A DNA stretch of 39,446 nt from JAATGA01 sp047605605 (GTDB lineage Bacteria > Pseudomonadota > Alphaproteobacteria > Rhodobacterales > Rhodobacteraceae). The notes under the pieces are model-generated. The model did not search any database. It worked only from the letters and a program-made list of their open reading frames with translations, and had not been told where the DNA came from. Positions within the stretch are counted from its first letter, which is position 1. Each line of letters starts with the position of its first letter. The stretch is taken from NCBI GenBank assembly GCA_047605605.1, contig JASGFG010000030.1, positions 1-39,446 on the forward strand, given 5' to 3'. The translations under genes were made by a program, and so were the position numbers. Shown one piece after another: positions 22,498 through 31,620 of the stretch.

Positions 22498-23844
22498 ATG
22501 ACATACCATTCGCAACTGACGCGGCTCGGACTTTTTGACGCGCGCGTTCCCCGCTATACCAGCTATCCCACCGCACCGCATTTCGGCGGCGGCGTGACGC
22601 CGGCGCTGTTTGCGGAATGGATCGAGGCGATCCCGGCGGGCAGCGCGATTTCGCTTTACATGCATGTGCCGTTCTGCCGGCGCCTGTGCTGGTTCTGCGC
22701 CTGCCGGACCCAGGGCACGCACAGCGACGATCCCGTCATCGCCTATGCCGAGGTGCTGCGCCGGGAAATCGCCATGCTGAAGGCGCGGCTTGCGCCCGGC
22801 GTCCATCTGTCGCGGCTGCACTGGGGCGGGGGAACGCCGACCATGCTTTCCCCCGACCTGATGCGTGATCTGGCCGACCGCATCCTGGATGCGGTGCCCT
22901 TGGCCGAGGGCGGCGAATTCTCGGTCGAGATCGACCCGAACGAGGTGGATGCCGCCCGGCTGGACGCGCTGGTTGCGGCGGGGATGACCCGCGCCTCGAT
23001 CGGGGTGCAGGACTTCGACCCCGAGATCCAGAAGATCATCGGGCGCGAGCAGGCCTATGACCTGACCCGCGACGTGGCCGCGATGATCCGCGACCGGGGC
23101 GTCACCAGCCTGAACGCCGACATCCTGTATGGCCTGCCGAACCAGACCCGCGGGCGCATCGCCGATTCGGTGCAGAAGCTGCTGTCGCTGTCGCCCGACA
23201 GGGTGGCGCTTTACGGCTATGCCCATGTCCCGTGGATGAGCCGGCGGCAGGGAATGATCCCCTCCGACACGCTGCCCACCCCGCAGGAACGGCTGGCGCT
23301 GTTCGACACGGCGCGGGATCTTTTCGTGGCGGACGGCTATGCCGAAATCGGCATCGACCATTTCGCCCGTCCCGCGGACGGACTGGCGACCGCACAGGCG
23401 GCCGGGCGGCTCCGGCGGAACTTTCAGGGCTATACGGACGATACGGCCCCGGTTCTGGTCGGTATCGGCGCCTCGTCCATTTCGCGCTTTCCCCAGGGCT
23501 TCGCACAGAATGCCAGCGGCACATCGGACCATACCAAGGCGATCCGGGCAGGCCAGTTCTCGACCCACCGCGGCCATGTCTTCACCCGCGAAGACCATCT
23601 GCGCGGCCGGATCATCGAGGCGCTGATGTGCGACTTCCGCGTGGAGCGCGCGGAAATCCTGCGCGATTTCGGCACCGATCCCCAGCCCCTCTTTGCTGAA
23701 GCGGTCCGCGCCTTCGGCGAGATGGTGGTGCTGGACGACACCGGCCTGTCGATCCCGCCGCATGGCCGGCCGCTGACGCGGATGATCGCGCGCGCCTTCG
23801 ATGCCTATGACCAGACGAAGGCCCAGCATTCGGCCGCGATCTAA
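22498..23844 (+). CDS. hemN: Oxygen-independent coproporphyrinogen III oxidase
   Basis: A 448-residue radical SAM enzyme that decarboxylates coproporphyrinogen III to protoporphyrinogen IX without oxygen, so haem can be made when HemF cannot work. The cluster motif is C60-x3-C64-x2-C67 with the extra Cys69 seen in true HemN (CRRLCWFCAC). The N terminus VPRYTSYPTAPHF and the length of about 450 residues separate it from the HemW-like proteins. FNR control fits its role in supplying haem for the cbb3 oxidase nearby. The ATG at 22498 has only a weak GAAGA immediately upstream. Its stop is three bases from the convergent GT4 stop. Confidence 0.95.
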   Translation: MTYHSQLTRLGLFDARVPRYTSYPTAPHFGGGVTPALFAEWIEAIPAGSAISLYMHVPFCRRLCWFCACRTQGTHSDDPVIAYAEVLRREIAMLKARLAPGVHLSRLHWGGGTPTMLSPDLMRDLADRILDAVPLAEGGEFSVEIDPNEVDAARLDALVAAGMTRASIGVQDFDPEIQKIIGREQAYDLTRDVAAMIRDRGVTSLNADILYGLPNQTRGRIADSVQKLLSLSPDRVALYGYAHVPWMSRRQGMIPSDTLPTPQERLALFDTARDLFVADGYAEIGIDHFARPADGLATAQAAGRLRRNFQGYTDDTAPVLVGIGASSISRFPQGFAQNASGTSDHTKAIRAGQFSTHRGHVFTREDHLRGRIIEALMCDFRVERAEILRDFGTDPQPLFAEAVRAFGEMVVLDDTGLSIPPHGRPLTRMIARAFDAYDQTKAQHSAAI

Positions 23845-23847
23845 CTG

Positions 23848-25080
23848 TCAGGGCCGGTCCGGGCCAAATCCCTCGACCCAATCGACCAGCCGGGGCAGGC
23901 AGATCGACCGCAGGTCATAGCGGTCCAGAACCGTCTGGCGCGCGGCCTGACGGATGTCGGTGAAACGACCGGGTTCGGCCAAGGCCTGGATCAGCCGTTC
24001 CGACCAGCCCGCCACGTCGAAGAAATCGACCAGCGTGCCGTTTTCGCCATCGCGGATCACCTCGGTCACCGGGGCGGTGGACGAGGCTATGACATTCGCC
24101 CCCGCGGCCATCGCCTCGATCAGCGACCATGACAGGACGAAGGGATAGGTCAGATAGGCATGTGCCCGGCTGACCTGCATCAGCCCGGCAAAGACCGGAT
24201 AGGGCACGCGGCCAAGGAAATGCACGCGCGACATGTCCAGCTGCCCCTCGACCTCGGCCAGGATGCGCCGCTTCCAGCCCTTTTCGCCTTCGGGCGCACC
24301 GCCATAGCTGACCTCGTCGCCGCCGACGATGACCACCTGCGCGTCTGGCCGCGCCGCCAGAACCGCAGGCAGCGCCCGCATGAAGATGTGATAGCCCCGA
24401 TAGGGTTCGAGGTTGCGGTTCACGAAGGTCAGCACCTCGTCCCCCACCCGCAGGGTCCGCCCGTCGGGCAGGGCGACCTGCGCGGCGGGATCGGGCCGCA
24501 GAAGGTCCGTGTCCACCCCGTCATGAATGACCGTCAGCATCCGCCGCAGCGCCGGCGGAAAGGTCGAGGCCTGCCATTCGGTCGGCGCCAGACCGGCATC
24601 CGCATGGATCAGCGACTGGCCCAGATGGGCGGCGCGTCCCTGCGCGATCAGCTGCTGGTCGAAGCCCTGGGCCTGAAACTCGGCGTCGAACCCCACATCC
24701 GCGCCCAGACCGCGATAATAGAACTCGGCATAGACCAGCAGTTTCGCCTCGGGCCAGACCTCTTTCAGGAACAAGGTCTCGCCCCAGCCGGAATGGCCCA
24801 GGATCACGTCGGGAACATAACCCCTTTCCCGCCGCAGCCGGTGGCAGGCGCGGGCGACGGTGACGCCGCGGTCGCTCATCGTGGTATAGTTGCGGCCCAG
24901 GCGGGTCGCGGCCGGATCGACCTTTGCCGCCTCATGGCGATAGCGCATCACCGGGATGGCCGCGGTATGCGTGTTGGCGGCATCGGTCAGGGCAAGGCAT
25001 TCATGCCCGCGCCGGGCAAGCGCAGGCGCCAGATGCAGGAACTGGCCCGGAAAGTTCTGGTGCAGGAACAGGATTTTCAC
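23848..25080 (-). CDS. Family 4 glycosyltransferase (GT-B), unknown acceptor
   Basis: A 410-residue cytoplasmic or peripheral glycosyltransferase. The N-terminal Rossmann half begins ILFLHQNFPGQFLHLAPAL; the C-terminal half has HDGVDTDLLRP, NRNLEPYRGYHIFMRALP and the donor-binding E-x7-E-type region LSWSLIEAMAAGANVIASS (about 316-334). It starts with GTG at 25080 overlapping the yejF stop (GTGA), so it is translationally coupled to the peptide transporter operon. This pairing with a transporter is unusual. Donor and acceptor cannot be told from sequence. Confidence 0.87.
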   Translation of the reverse strand: MKILFLHQNFPGQFLHLAPALARRGHECLALTDAANTHTAAIPVMRYRHEAAKVDPAATRLGRNYTTMSDRGVTVARACHRLRRERGYVPDVILGHSGWGETLFLKEVWPEAKLLVYAEFYYRGLGADVGFDAEFQAQGFDQQLIAQGRAAHLGQSLIHADAGLAPTEWQASTFPPALRRMLTVIHDGVDTDLLRPDPAAQVALPDGRTLRVGDEVLTFVNRNLEPYRGYHIFMRALPAVLAARPDAQVVIVGGDEVSYGGAPEGEKGWKRRILAEVEGQLDMSRVHFLGRVPYPVFAGLMQVSRAHAYLTYPFVLSWSLIEAMAAGANVIASSTAPVTEVIRDGENGTLVDFFDVAGWSERLIQALAEPGRFTDIRQAARQTVLDRYDLRSICLPRLVDWVEGFGPDRP

Positions 25081-26675
25081 GAATCGCGCCTGCCAAAGGC
25101 CGCCGCCAGCAGGTCGCGCGTGTAATCCGTCTGTGGCGCGGCAAAGATCTGCGCGCCCTCGCCCTGTTCGACCACATCGCCCGCGCGCATCACCATCACC
25201 TTGTGCGACAGCGCGCGGACTACCCGCAGGTCATGGCTGATGAAGATATAGGCCAGCCCCCACTTACGTTGCAGCTGGCGCAAAAGCTCCACGATCTGAA
25301 CCTGCACGGTCATGTCCAGCGCCGAAGTGGGTTCGTCCAGCACCACCAGCTTTGGCCGCAGGATCATGGCGCGGGCGATGGCGATGCGCTGACGCTGGCC
25401 GCCGGAAAACTCGTGCGGATAGCGCCCCGCTGCCGCCGGGTCCAGCCCGACCTCGGCCATGATGTCGCCCACCATCTGCGCCCGGTCGCGCCCCGGTTCC
25501 AGCCCGTGGACATCCAGCCCCTCGGCAATGATCTGTCCCGCGGTCATCCGCGGCGACAGGCTGCCGAACGGGTCCTGAAAGACGATCTGCATGTCGCCGC
25601 GCAGATCGCGCAGCGCCGCGCTCCGCAGATCCTGAATGTCGCGCCCCATCAGGGTGATCCGCCCCTGGGACGCGATCAGCCGCAGGATGGCCAGCGCCAG
25701 CGTGGTCTTGCCCGACCCGCTTTCGCCGACGATGCCCAGCGTCTCGCCCGCGCGGACCGAAAGGCTCGCGTCGTTGACCGCCTTCACATGGCCGGTCGTG
25801 CGGCGCATCAGGCCTTGGGTGATCGGGAACCAGACGCGCAGATGTTCGGTCGCGGCGATTTCCGTCGTCCCCTCGGGCACGGGATCGGGCAGGCCGGTCG
25901 GCTCGGCCGCCAGCAGCTTTTTCGTATAGGGATGCTGCGGGTTGGCGAATACCTGCGCCGCCGGGCCCTGTTCGACGATCTCGCCCCCCTGCATCACGCA
26001 GACGCGGTCGGCGATGCGGCGCACGATGCCCAGGTCATGGGTGATGAACAGCAGGCTCAGCCCCTCGCGCGCCTTCAGATCCGCCAGCAGGTCCAGGATC
26101 TGCGCCTGAATGGTCACATCCAGCGCGGTGGTGGGTTCATCCGCGATCAGCAGGTCGGGGCCGTTGGCCAGCGCCATGGCGATCATCACCCGCTGCCGCT
26201 GCCCGCCCGAAAGCTGATGCGGATAGGCTGACAGCCGGCTTTCGGCATCGCGGATGCCCACCTTGTGCAGCAGGTCCAGCACCCGCGCCCGCGCCGCCCC
26301 GCCGCGCAGCCCCTGATGCAAGGCCAGGCTTTCCTCCAGCTGCTTTTCGATCGTGTGCAGCGGGTTCAGGCTGGTCATCGGCTCCTGAAAGATAAAGCTG
26401 ATGTCGTTGCCGCGGATGGCGCGCAGCCTTGCCTCGGGCGCGCCGACCATCTGCTGACCGTCATAGGTGATCGACCCCGAAACCTCGGCCGCATCGGGCA
26501 GGAGAGAGACGGTCGACAGCGCCGTCACCGACTTGCCCGATCCGCTTTCGCCGACCAGCGCCACGGTTTCCCCGCGCCCGACGGCAAAGGACACGCCCTT
26601 GACCGCCTGCACCACGCGGCCGTCCTGACGAAAGCCGATGGACAGGTTGCGCACATCCAGCAGGGCTTCGGTCAT
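25077..26675 (-). CDS. yejF: Peptide ABC transporter, fused double ATPase (YejF)
   Basis: A 532-residue protein with two complete ABC ATPase domains. Walker A sequences are GESGSGKS (42-49) and GESGSGKT (about 316-323), each followed by an LSGGQRQR or FSGGQRQR signature and a Walker B (LLIADEPTTALD; LVVLDEPTSALD). The fused arrangement is the YejF type of the oligopeptide/microcin C importer, unlike separate OppD/OppF. It powers import through YejB-YejE. ATGA overlap with yejE and GTGA overlap with the following GT4 gene. Confidence 0.94.
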   Translation of the reverse strand: MTEALLDVRNLSIGFRQDGRVVQAVKGVSFAVGRGETVALVGESGSGKSVTALSTVSLLPDAAEVSGSITYDGQQMVGAPEARLRAIRGNDISFIFQEPMTSLNPLHTIEKQLEESLALHQGLRGGAARARVLDLLHKVGIRDAESRLSAYPHQLSGGQRQRVMIAMALANGPDLLIADEPTTALDVTIQAQILDLLADLKAREGLSLLFITHDLGIVRRIADRVCVMQGGEIVEQGPAAQVFANPQHPYTKKLLAAEPTGLPDPVPEGTTEIAATEHLRVWFPITQGLMRRTTGHVKAVNDASLSVRAGETLGIVGESGSGKTTLALAILRLIASQGRITLMGRDIQDLRSAALRDLRGDMQIVFQDPFGSLSPRMTAGQIIAEGLDVHGLEPGRDRAQMVGDIMAEVGLDPAAAGRYPHEFSGGQRQRIAIARAMILRPKLVVLDEPTSALDMTVQVQIVELLRQLQRKWGLAYIFISHDLRVVRALSHKVMVMRAGDVVEQGEGAQIFAAPQTDYTRDLLAAAFGRRDS

Positions 26676-27784
26676 CGGAACGTCTTTCGCGGGTCAAAGG
26701 CATCGCGCACGCCTTCAAAGATGAAGACCATCAGGCTCAGCATCACCGCATAGGTGGTGAAGGCGGCAAAGGCCAGCCAGGGCGCCTGAAGGTTCTGTTT
26801 CGCCTGCAACGACAGCTCGCCCAGCGACGGCGCCGAGGCGGGCAGGCCGAACCCCAGGAAGTCAAGCGAGGCCAGCGTGCCCACCGACCCGGTGATGATG
26901 AAGGGCAGCATGGTCAGCGTGGCCACCATCGCATTCGGCAGCACATGACGGAACATGATCACCCGGTCCTTGACGCCCAGGGCCCGCGCGGCGCGCACAT
27001 ATTCAAAGTTTCGCGCCCGCAGGAATTCGGCCCGGACCACGCCCACCAGCGCCGTCCAGCCGAACAGCGTCGTCAAGCCCACCAGCAGCCAGAAGTTCAT
27101 CTGCCAGATCGCCGCGACGATGATGATGACGTAAAGGCTGGGCGTCGATCCCCAGATCTCGATGATGCGCTGGAAGATCAGGTCGGTCAGCCCGCCAAAG
27201 AACCCCTGCACCGCCCCCGCCATGATCCCCAGGATCGAGGTGGTCAGCGTCACGATCAGTGCAAAGCCCACCGACAGCCTAAAGCCATAGATGATCCGCG
27301 CCAGCACGTCGCGCGCCGTGTCGTCGGTGCCCAGCCAGTGCTGCGCATCCGGGGCCGACGGCGCCGCCGTCGTCAGGTTGTTGATCGTGTCATAGCTGTA
27401 GGGGATCGGCGGCCAGAGGATCCAGCCCTTCTGTTCCACCGCCACGCCGTCGATCGTGCCCTTTTGCGCGATCTCGGTCAGGAAGCTGTCCGGGTCGTCG
27501 AAACAGGCCTCGTTCCCGGCAGAGGCGATCAGGCACTGCACCTCGGGGTCGCGATAGCTGGCCTCGGTGTTGAAATCGCCGCCAAAGGTCGTCTCGGGAT
27601 AGAACCGCAGGACCGGCATGTACAACCCGCCGCGATAGTTCACCAGAAGCGGCTTGTCGTTGGCGATGAATTCGGCACACAGGGTAATGCCGAACAGGAT
27701 GGCAAACAGGATCAGCGACCAGTAGGCCCGGCCGTTCGCACGGAAATTGCGCCAGCGGCGCTGGTTCAGGGGGGAAAGCCGCAT
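26672..27784 (-). CDS. yejE: Peptide ABC transporter permease YejE
   Basis: A 370-residue inner-membrane permease of the DppC/OppC class. It starts with RRWRNFRANGRAYWSL and one transmembrane helix, followed by a long periplasmic loop (about 45-160) typical of YejE, then five helices with the cytoplasmic EAA-like loop (EFLRARNFEYVRAARALGV). The start follows the yejB stop with no gap (TAGATG). Confidence 0.93.
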   Translation of the reverse strand: MRLSPLNQRRWRNFRANGRAYWSLILFAILFGITLCAEFIANDKPLLVNYRGGLYMPVLRFYPETTFGGDFNTEASYRDPEVQCLIASAGNEACFDDPDSFLTEIAQKGTIDGVAVEQKGWILWPPIPYSYDTINNLTTAAPSAPDAQHWLGTDDTARDVLARIIYGFRLSVGFALIVTLTTSILGIMAGAVQGFFGGLTDLIFQRIIEIWGSTPSLYVIIIVAAIWQMNFWLLVGLTTLFGWTALVGVVRAEFLRARNFEYVRAARALGVKDRVIMFRHVLPNAMVATLTMLPFIITGSVGTLASLDFLGFGLPASAPSLGELSLQAKQNLQAPWLAFAAFTTYAVMLSLMVFIFEGVRDAFDPRKTFR

Positions 27785-28906
27785 CTATCCGCGCGTCCCG
27801 AAGTCGATGCGGGGGTCGATCCAGACATACATCAGGTCGGACAGGATTCCCATCAGAAGCCCGATCAGGCCAAAGAAGAACAGCGTGCCGAAGATCACCG
27901 GATAGTCGCGCTGCAACGCCGCTTCCAGTCCCAGCCGGCCCAGGCCGTCCAGCGAAAAGATCGTCTCGATGATCACGCTGCCGCCGAAGAAGACGCTGAC
28001 GAAGACTGCGGGGAAACTGGCGATCACGATCAGCATCGCATTGCGGAACACATGGCCGTAAAGCACCCGATGTTCGCTCAGCCCCTTGGCGCGGGCGGTC
28101 ATCACATACTGCTTCTTGATCTCGTCCAGAAAGCTGTTCTTGGTCAGCAGCGTCAGCGTCGCAAAGCCGGATATGGTCGAGGCGAGCACCGGCAGGGTGA
28201 TGTGCCACAGATAGTCCAGCGCCTTGCCGATCATGCTCATCTGGTCCCAGCCGTCCGAGGTCAGGCCGCGCAAGGGGAACAGCTTCCAGTAGGACCCGCC
28301 CGCGAACAGCACCAGCAGCAGGATCGCGAACAGGAAACCGGGGATCGCATAGGCCCCGATGATCACCCCGCTGGTCCATGTGTCGAACCGGCTGCCGTCG
28401 CGCACCGCCTTGCGGATGCCCAGCGGGATCGACACCAGATAGCTGATCAGCGTCGTCCACAGGCCCAGCGTGATGGAAACCGGCATCTTTTCCAGCACCA
28501 GATCCATGACCGAGATCGACCGGAAATAACTGCGGCCGAAATCGAACATCAGATAGTTCTTCATCATCAGCAGGAACCGCTCCAGCGGCGGCTTGTCGAA
28601 ACCGAACTCGCGCTCCAGCTGTTCGATGAATTCGGGCGGCAGACCGCGGGCGCCGACGTAAGTGGTTCCCGTCAGCGCGGATGTGGGCGTCGCCTTGCGC
28701 ATCTGGTCCATCCCGGTCTGGTCGACCGGCGAATCCGCCGTGCCGCCGGTGATGCCCTTCAGCACGTCGCCGCGCCCCTCCATATTGGCGATGACCTGTT
28801 CCACCGGCCCGCCGGGCACGAATTGCGTCAGAACGAAATTGACCACCATGATCCCCAGCAGAGTGGGGATCACCAGCAGCAGTCGGCGAAGGATATAGGC
28901 ACCCAT
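27785..28906 (-). CDS. yejB: Peptide ABC transporter permease YejB
   Basis: A 373-residue permease of the DppB/OppB class. MGAYILRRLLLVIPTLLGIM gives the first helix, followed by NFVLTQFVPGGPVEQ. A long periplasmic insertion (about 40-130) is typical of YejB, and the EAA loop is DEIKKQYVMTARAKGL. One base separates it from the yejA stop. Partner of YejE in the transmembrane channel. Confidence 0.93.
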   Translation of the reverse strand: MGAYILRRLLLVIPTLLGIMVVNFVLTQFVPGGPVEQVIANMEGRGDVLKGITGGTADSPVDQTGMDQMRKATPTSALTGTTYVGARGLPPEFIEQLEREFGFDKPPLERFLLMMKNYLMFDFGRSYFRSISVMDLVLEKMPVSITLGLWTTLISYLVSIPLGIRKAVRDGSRFDTWTSGVIIGAYAIPGFLFAILLLVLFAGGSYWKLFPLRGLTSDGWDQMSMIGKALDYLWHITLPVLASTISGFATLTLLTKNSFLDEIKKQYVMTARAKGLSEHRVLYGHVFRNAMLIVIASFPAVFVSVFFGGSVIIETIFSLDGLGRLGLEAALQRDYPVIFGTLFFFGLIGLLMGILSDLMYVWIDPRIDFGTRG

Positions 28907-28907
28907 C

Positions 28908-30815
28908 TTATCGGATCGCGCCTTCGGCCTTCAGCTTGGCGGCCTTGTCGGCATTGAACCACCAGAAATCCAGATAGCCGAGGTCATAGGGGGGCAGCGG
29001 ATCGGGGTGTTCATACATGTCGTAATAGGCGACCCAGTAGTTCGGATTATACCAGGTCGGCACCACGAACAGGTCGTGCCGCATGATCCGGTCGACCGCA
29101 CGGATGGCCGCCGCCATTTCGTCATAGGTCTTGGCGTCGACCACATCCTTGGCCAGCGCATCGACCGCCGGCGTCGCATAGCCGGCCGGGTTGAACAGAT
29201 CGCCCAGCCCGTCGGTTCCGAACCGTTGGGTCAGGCCAATTCCTTCCTCCAGCCCGGTGCGATAGCTGTCATAGATCATGTCCCAGTCGAAATCGCGTTC
29301 GCGGTTGGTGTATTGCGCCGGGTCCACCCGGCTGAAGCTGGCATCCACCCCCAGCCGTTTCAGGTTGTCGACATAGGGGATCAGAAACCGGTCCATCACC
29401 GGATCGTCGGTCAGCATCTCGACCTTCAGGGTCTTGCCGTCCTTCATCAGCTTGCCCGAGGCATCGGGGGTCCAGCCCGCCTCTTCCATCAGCTTCAGCG
29501 CCTTGCGCAGGTTGCCACGGTCCAGCTGCTGCTTGCCGGATTCATGCGGCTCCGTGACCGGCCCGGTCAGGATCGCCGGATCGTCCAGCTTGTCCTTCAC
29601 GCTGTCCAGCAGCTCCAGCTCGCGCCCCTCGGCCACGCCCCGCGCCTGAAGTTTCGAGCCTTGCCAGAAACTTTCGCGCTGTTTGAACAAGCCGTATTGC
29701 AGCGTGTCGTTCGTCCAGGTGAAGTTATACATCAACGCGATCGCCTGCCGCACCCGGAGGTCCTTGAACTGTTCGCGCCGCAGGTTGAACACGAACCCCG
29801 AGGCCGCGGGCAGGTCGCCGTTCGGCAGTTCGACCTTTTTTACCCAGCCTTTCTGGATCGCCGGAAAACCATAGCCGGTCGCCCACTGGATGGAGCTGTT
29901 TTCCTGCCGGAAGGTGAACTCGCCCGCCTTGAACCCCTCGAACGCCGCCGTCGTATCGCCGAAATATTCGACACGGATCGTGTCGAAGTTGTTCCGTCCT
30001 TTCATCAGCGGCAGATCCTTGCCCCAGTAATCCGGGTTGCGCCTGTAGATGATGTGGCGGTTGATGTCATAGCTGTCGAGGACATAGGGCCCCGATCCGG
30101 GCGAGATTTCCATCCGGCTCTTGTCCAGCCGGGCGCCGGTCTTTTCATACCAGGCCTTCGACCAGACCGGCACGCCGCCCGCCTGCGAAATCAGGTTCTT
30201 GCGCGGCACGCCGGGGGCAAAGGTGAATTTCACCGTATAGTCGTCCAGCGCCTCGGCCGTGGGGATCAGCGCCTTGACCGCCTGCGCATAGGACGGCAGC
30301 CCCTGTTCCAGCAGCAGGTAATGGCTGAACACGACATCCTGCGCCGTCACCGGCGTTCCGTCCGAGAATCTGGCGTCCTTTCGCATGTGAAAGATCACCC
30401 AGTCCTGGCTTTCGGGATATTCTAGGCTTTCGCACAGCAGGCAGTATTCGGTGCTCACCTCGTCGGCGACGGCGGACAGCAGGGTTTCATAGCCGATGGT
30501 GGCCAGCGCACCCGCCCGCCCCTCACGCGAATAGGGGTTCATGCTGTCGAAGGTGCCGGTGGTAAAGATCGAAATCTCGCCGCCCTTGGGCGCATCCGGG
30601 TTCACATAATCCAGATGCTGGAAATCGGCCGGATATTTCAGATCGCCAAAGGTGGAAAAGCCATAGGACTTTATGATCTTCTCGCCCGCCGCCTCTTGCG
30701 CGCGGGTCGCGGTGGCGAATGCCGCCAGCCCCAGCATCAGCGCCCCGGCCCACATCCAGCGATGGCTTCCGCTCTGCACCGCCCGGACCCGGACCGCCGC
30801 CTTGCCGTTGCTCAT
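28908..30815 (-). CDS. yejA: Peptide ABC transporter periplasmic binding protein YejA
   Basis: A 635-residue extracellular solute-binding protein of family 5. The start chosen is ATG at 30815 (MSNGKAAVRV) with AAGGGA eight bases upstream; an ATG at 30851 would add 12 residues. A long basic n-region precedes a signal-peptide core (WMWAGALMLGLAAFA) with likely cleavage after TRAQ. The body has the SBP_bac_5 marks YETLL, FHMRKDARFSDGTPVTAQDV and YWGKDLPLMKGRNNFDTI. E. coli YejA binds peptides and microcin C. First gene of the yejABEF-GT4 operon. Confidence 0.94.
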   Translation of the reverse strand: MSNGKAAVRVRAVQSGSHRWMWAGALMLGLAAFATATRAQEAAGEKIIKSYGFSTFGDLKYPADFQHLDYVNPDAPKGGEISIFTTGTFDSMNPYSREGRAGALATIGYETLLSAVADEVSTEYCLLCESLEYPESQDWVIFHMRKDARFSDGTPVTAQDVVFSHYLLLEQGLPSYAQAVKALIPTAEALDDYTVKFTFAPGVPRKNLISQAGGVPVWSKAWYEKTGARLDKSRMEISPGSGPYVLDSYDINRHIIYRRNPDYWGKDLPLMKGRNNFDTIRVEYFGDTTAAFEGFKAGEFTFRQENSSIQWATGYGFPAIQKGWVKKVELPNGDLPAASGFVFNLRREQFKDLRVRQAIALMYNFTWTNDTLQYGLFKQRESFWQGSKLQARGVAEGRELELLDSVKDKLDDPAILTGPVTEPHESGKQQLDRGNLRKALKLMEEAGWTPDASGKLMKDGKTLKVEMLTDDPVMDRFLIPYVDNLKRLGVDASFSRVDPAQYTNRERDFDWDMIYDSYRTGLEEGIGLTQRFGTDGLGDLFNPAGYATPAVDALAKDVVDAKTYDEMAAAIRAVDRIMRHDLFVVPTWYNPNYWVAYYDMYEHPDPLPPYDLGYLDFWWFNADKAAKLKAEGAIR

Positions 30816-30925
30816 TCGGGGTTCCCTTCTGCTCTGCCGCGAATGCGCCATGCTATCCCGGCGGGCGCGGCAGGCTCAAGTTGCGAATGCGTGACGCAAG
30901 GGTGAATGCCGCGGCAAAATGCAAA

Positions 30926-30949
30926 GGGCCGCCCCAGGGGGGACGGCCC
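30926..30949 (-). terminator. Terminator downstream of cycM
   Basis: GGGCCG (30926-30931) and CGGCCC (30944-30949) with an inner C/G-rich extension form a hairpin; read leftward it is followed by TTTGCATTTT. It ends the cycM transcript before the yejA promoter region. Confidence 0.75.
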
Positions 30950-30986
30950 GAAATTCCGGCGGTGCGGCAGGATCCGACCGGCAGGA

Positions 30987-31505
30987 TCAGGGATGCTGCG
31001 CCAGGAAGGCGATGACGTTCACACGGTCCTCGGGCTTGGGCAGGCCGGCGAAGGACATCTTGGTGCCCGCAACATAGGCCTTGGGGTTCTGCAGGAAGTG
31101 GAAGATGTTCTCCGGCTCCCACACCTTGTCCTTGCGGCCGGCCATCGCCGGGGAATAGGCGAACCCCTCGACCGAGCCTTCGTTGCGGTTGACCACGCCG
31201 TTCAGGTGCGGGCCGGTGCCGTTGGTGCCGTCGATCTTGTGGCAGGCCTTGCACTTGGCAAAGACCTTCTCGCCGGCGGCCGGGTCGGCCTTGGCGAACA
31301 GATCGGCGAACGGCACTTCGGCAGCGCCCTCGCCGGCCGCTTCGGCCGCGCCGGTGTCGATGGAATAAGCCTGCTCGGCATGTTCGCCGTGCCCGGCCTC
31401 GCCCAGCCCATAAAGTGCGCTGCCGGCCCAGGAGCCAAGCAGAAACACCAGCAGCGAGCCACAAACCGCGCCGAGAACCTTGGTGATCGTCATCGTGTCG
31501 AACAT
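30987..31505 (-). CDS. cycM: Membrane-anchored cytochrome c552 (CycM)
   Basis: A 172-residue class I cytochrome c with an uncleaved N-terminal anchor (about 8-33), a flexible Ala/Glu/Gly-rich linker (about 38-65) and one haem domain. The haem site is CKACH (85-89) and the probable sixth ligand is Met150 in GTKMSFAGL. It closely fits Paracoccus CycM, which carries electrons from the bc1 complex to the aa3 oxidase. Divergent from pheA, an arrangement I recall for this genus. Its own promoter is at 31537-31566. Confidence 0.93.
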   Translation of the reverse strand: MFDTMTITKVLGAVCGSLLVFLLGSWAGSALYGLGEAGHGEHAEQAYSIDTGAAEAAGEGAAEVPFADLFAKADPAAGEKVFAKCKACHKIDGTNGTGPHLNGVVNRNEGSVEGFAYSPAMAGRKDKVWEPENIFHFLQNPKAYVAGTKMSFAGLPKPEDRVNVIAFLAQHP

Positions 31506-31536
31506 GTCGCGCCTTCCCTTGGCATTCTCAAAGCGG

Positions 31537-31566
31537 GCTATAACCCCTTCCCCCTGCCGTTTTCAA
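31537..31566 (-). promoter_or_regulatory. Predicted sigma70 promoter of cycM
   Basis: Leftward TTGAAA (31566-31561) and TATAGC (31542-31537) are 18 bases apart, giving a start near 31530 and a leader of about 25 bases. Confidence 0.55.
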
Positions 31567-31620
31567 GGTATAGCAGCGCGACCGATTGCCCCTGAGGGGT
31601 CGTGTGACGACGGAGACACC

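Noticed and set aside
26945..28957. A 670-codon open frame opposite yejB and yejE
   Set aside because: Composition is His/Gln/Arg/Asp-rich without domains, as expected for the antisense of GC-rich membrane-protein genes. The minus-strand genes have clear families.
29007..30425. A 472-codon plus-strand frame opposite yejA
   Set aside because: Antisense shadow; yejA has a signal peptide and SBP_bac_5 motifs.
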